A stretch of DNA of 10,305 bases, from positions 1 to 10,305 of the forward strand of contig JAJDDU010000594.1 of the NCBI GenBank assembly GCA_029260155.1, written 5' to 3'. Position numbers and translations under genes: made by a program. Origin of the DNA: Phycisphaerae bacterium (GTDB lineage: Bacteria; Planctomycetota; Phycisphaerae; UBA1845). Positions 7,802 through 10,305 of this stretch are shown here, piece after piece. The notes under the pieces were generated by a model. That model saw nothing but the letters and a program-made list of their open reading frames with translations, did no database searches and had not been told where the DNA came from. The first letter of the stretch is position 1, and every line of letters begins with the position of its first letter.

Positions 7802-10305
7802 CTAATCGCCCGCGCCGGCTGTCTTGAGCTTGGCACGCCAGGCCGAGGCTTGTTCGGGCCGACCGATCTCATCGTATGCGTCGGCGAGTTGACCGATCAC
7901 TTTTCGCGTGTTGGGGTGTTGCACGCCGAACGACGTGCTCAATCGCTCGCTGGCGTCTTTGAGGTGGGGGATGGCCTCCTTGAGGCGATTGCTCTTCATG
8001 AGACAGTCGCCGAGTCGATACTGGAATGCGCCCTGATACAGATGGTCGGCAGGCAGGGATTCGCGCGCGACGTCGATCACCCGTCGCAGTTGAGCTTCTG
8101 CCGCATCAAACTTGCCATTGTTGATGAGCAGGGCCGCATAGTTGCTCGCAAAAGCCAGGGTGTTGGGGTGGCGTTCACCCAGGACTCGACGCGCCACTTC
8201 CATGGCCTCTCCACACAGGGGCTCGGCTTCGCGGTGTTTTCCACGGCGTTGGTACAACGACGCCAGGTTGTTGATGGCGATGAGCGTGTCCTGGTGATCG
8301 TCTCCTAAGATTCTTCGGGTACCTGTAAGCGATTGCTTGTTCAGTTCCTCTGCCTCGTCGAATCGTTCGAGTTGTAGCAGGGCATGCGCCAGCGTGTTCA
8401 TGGCGCGAAGCGTGCTCGCGTGATCTTCACCAAAGAGCCTGCGCCGCGTGTTGAGGACCGTTTGTAGGATCGGCTCAGCTTCGGCTGCCTTACCACGGTC
8501 CATAAGGACGGCCGCGAGGTTGACATGGTTGGTCAGGATTTCCTTCTCGGTTGAATTGCCAAGGCGCAGCCTCTGGTCCAGCACGCTGCGGCAGATGCGG
8601 GTGGCTTCTTCGGTCTGCCCCAGTTCGCGTAGAGCAACGGCCAGTGATTCCTCGGCGTTGAGGGTCCGTTGGTCGTCCGGTCCGACAGTGCGCCGATGGC
8701 CTTCCAAGGCTCGCTCAAGCAATTCGCGGGCGGATTCAGCGTCGCCCTGGTCCAATCTCAACAGGCCCAACTCAGTTATGGACGAGAAGAGCGAGACCTC
8801 TTCGCCAGGATGCTGTTCGCGTAGCGCAATTGCCGACTCCAGCAACTCTTCCGCCTTGTCCAATTCGCCGAGCTTGCGGTATGTCTTCGCCATGGTGCCC
8901 TTGAGCATCGCCCTCGTTGCGGGATCATTGGGAAAAGCCCCCTGAATGCGCGCCGTGGCGCGGTCCAGCACACTCACCATCATCACATGCGGACCATCCA
9001 CGTCGGGGTCCGGTGCCGCGAGCAGCTGCATGAAGTACGCGTTGATCTCCTGGACGCGCGCCGCCTCGCGTTTGGCGATACTTGCCTGTACCGCGCTGAC
9101 AACGGTTCCCCCTACGAGGGCAACGACGACCAGTAGCGCGGCAACGACTGCGGCGCGATTGCGGCGGGCGAATTTGCGGAGTTGGTAGACCGTTGTTGCC
9201 GAGCGGGCCGTGATCGGTTCGTCGGCAAGGAAGCGCCGCAGATCGGAGCCCAGCTCCAAGGCGGATTGGTAGCGTCGGGTCTTGTCCTTCTCAAGGGCCT
9301 TGGACACGATCGTGTCGATGTCGCCGCGGTAGATCCTGCTTACGGAGGTCAGCGAGGCGGGTTCCTCTTCGGTGATGATGCGCGCCGCCTGGGGGATCGT
9401 CTTGTGCGAGACATCGTGAGGCTGATGCCCGGCGAGCAACTCGTACAAAATAACGCCGAGGGCGTAGATGTCGGATCGGGTATCGAGTTCGCGCGAATCA
9501 CCGACGATCTGCTCGGGGCTCATGTACGCGATGGTGCCGATGAGCTGTCCGACGTCGGTCTGCAGTGTCGTGGTGCGGATGTCCGCATCCGTCGCCCGAG
9601 CAACGCCGAAATCGACGATTTTCGGCTCGCCCGACCGGTTGACGAGTATGTTGCCCGGCTTGAGATCGCGGTGAATAACGCCCTTCTGATGGGCGTGATG
9701 CACGGCGGTGCAGATCTTGGTCATCAGTTCAAGCCGCTGACGCACGCTGAGGCGTTGCGATTCGGCGTATTGGGTGAGGGTTTGCCCGTCGACCAACTCC
9801 ATTGCGAAAAAGGGCTGGGGTCCGTCGCCTGTCGCTTCGGTGCCGGCCTCGAAGACTTGAGCGATGCCCGGATGCTGGAGTGAACCGAGAACCTGACTTT
9901 CGAGCGCGAAGCGCTTGCGCATCTCAATTGACTGGACTCCGGGCCTGATGACTTTGAGTGCAACCGTGCGGCGGGGGTTCTTCTGCTCGGCGCGATAGAC
10001 GACGGCCATTCCACCGCGGCCGAGGACGCCCTCGATGTGGTATTGCCCGATGCGTTCGGGGCAGCTCTGGGGAGGCTCGTCGACGATCGCGGCGTCAGTC
10101 GCCGGTTCGGTCGGTACGGGGACTGTTCCCCTGGCGAGCAGCGACTCCGGACTTGCGGCGGCGAACGTCGCGCCGAGTGCCGGGGTGCTCAGAAACGTGC
10201 CGGTCTCGTCGTCATGCGCCAGGAGTGCCTCGACTTCCTGGCGTACGGCTTCGTCTCGACGGCAGGCGCGTTGTAGAAAATCAGCGCGCTCTTGCGGGTG
10301 TTTCT
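7802..10305 (-). CDS. Membrane Ser/Thr protein kinase with TPR tail (N-terminus beyond window)
   Basis: The frame stays open from the TAG at 7802-7804 to the right edge, giving 833 visible codons. The ATG at 10009 lies inside the glycine-rich loop (LGRGGMAVVY), so it is not the start. Counting from the edge, codons 1-90 include a helical leader (RADFLQRACRRDEAVRQEVE, EALLAHDDETG) typical of planctomycete kinases. The kinase motifs are all present: VALKV with the ATP-binding Lys at nt 9953-9955, Glu in FALESQVL, HRDLKPGN with catalytic Asp at 9665-9667, DFG Asp at 9611-9613, GTIAYMSPEQ and SDIYALGVILYELL. The catalytic domain therefore looks active. RRYQSALELG and LRRFLADEPITAR precede a membrane helix at about 9086-9154. 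The tail carries about seven 42-residue TPRs of the kinesin-light-chain type (LGDDHQDTLIAINNLASLYQ, GERHPNTLAFASNYAALLI). Inferred role: a membrane-bound signalling kinase with a TPR protein-binding arm; the substrate is unknown. Confidence 0.95.
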   Translation of the reverse strand, partial: KHPQERADFLQRACRRDEAVRQEVEALLAHDDETGTFLSTPALGATFAAASPESLLARGTVPVPTEPATDAAIVDEPPQSCPERIGQYHIEGVLGRGGMAVVYRAEQKNPRRTVALKVIRPGVQSIEMRKRFALESQVLGSLQHPGIAQVFEAGTEATGDGPQPFFAMELVDGQTLTQYAESQRLSVRQRLELMTKICTAVHHAHQKGVIHRDLKPGNILVNRSGEPKIVDFGVARATDADIRTTTLQTDVGQLIGTIAYMSPEQIVGDSRELDTRSDIYALGVILYELLAGHQPHDVSHKTIPQAARIITEEEPASLTSVSRIYRGDIDTIVSKALEKDKTRRYQSALELGSDLRRFLADEPITARSATTVYQLRKFARRNRAAVVAALLVVVALVGGTVVSAVQASIAKREAARVQEINAYFMQLLAAPDPDVDGPHVMMVSVLDRATARIQGAFPNDPATRAMLKGTMAKTYRKLGELDKAEELLESAIALREQHPGEEVSLFSSITELGLLRLDQGDAESARELLERALEGHRRTVGPDDQRTLNAEESLAVALRELGQTEEATRICRSVLDQRLRLGNSTEKEILTNHVNLAAVLMDRGKAAEAEPILQTVLNTRRRLFGEDHASTLRAMNTLAHALLQLERFDEAEELNKQSLTGTRRILGDDHQDTLIAINNLASLYQRRGKHREAEPLCGEAMEVARRVLGERHPNTLAFASNYAALLINNGKFDAAEAQLRRVIDVARESLPADHLYQGAFQYRLGDCLMKSNRLKEAIPHLKDASERLSTSFGVQHPNTRKVIGQLADAYDEIGRPEQASAWRAKLKTAGAGD

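Noticed and set aside
9182..9883. 233-codon plus-strand open frame
   Set aside because: It is antisense to the kinase catalytic domain and membrane helix, whose motifs are all intact on the minus strand.

Overview
The window is GC-rich bacterial DNA. It most likely comes from a member of the Planctomycetota, with Acidobacteriota a less likely alternative. The pointers are two Ser/Thr kinases built as kinase domain, single membrane helix and TPR tail, plus a giant secreted repeat protein ending in a dockerin-like pair of calcium loops. This is an inference from architecture; there is no rRNA, tRNA or marker gene here to test it.

Layout. (1) Positions 1-1962, + strand: the 3' part of a Ser/Thr kinase gene that enters from the left edge, with the activation segment, C-lobe, one membrane helix and a TPR-rich tail. 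(2) A 197-bp gap ending in a clear Shine-Dalgarno. (3) Positions 2160-6794, + strand: a 1544-residue secreted protein. About two thirds of it is a 184/185-residue repeat present in about five and a half tandem copies. After these come an autotransporter/PEP-CTERM-like beta module, an Ig-like segment and the dockerin-like end. The protein contains no lysine. (4) Positions 6795-7801: about 1 kb without a convincing intact gene. Next to the right-hand kinase it holds a minus-strand remnant that joins an end-of-NACHT sequence to a TPR-kinase C-terminus. A cluster of short palindromes and a helically phased direct repeat lie near 7160-7235. (5) Positions 7802-10305, - strand: a second TPR Ser/Thr kinase, complete at its C-terminus and running off the right edge just before its start codon would be expected.

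How the parts relate. Both kinases are probably inner-membrane sensors, with a cytoplasmic catalytic domain and TPR tails for protein contacts. They share a juxtamembrane motif but have different TPR types, so they are family members rather than a recent duplicate pair. The left kinase and the secreted protein point the same way, but nothing in the gap proves co-transcription. The right kinase converges on them. I see no evidence for a defined multi-gene system. The most unusual items are the lysine-free repeat protein and the NACHT/kinase-tail chimera.
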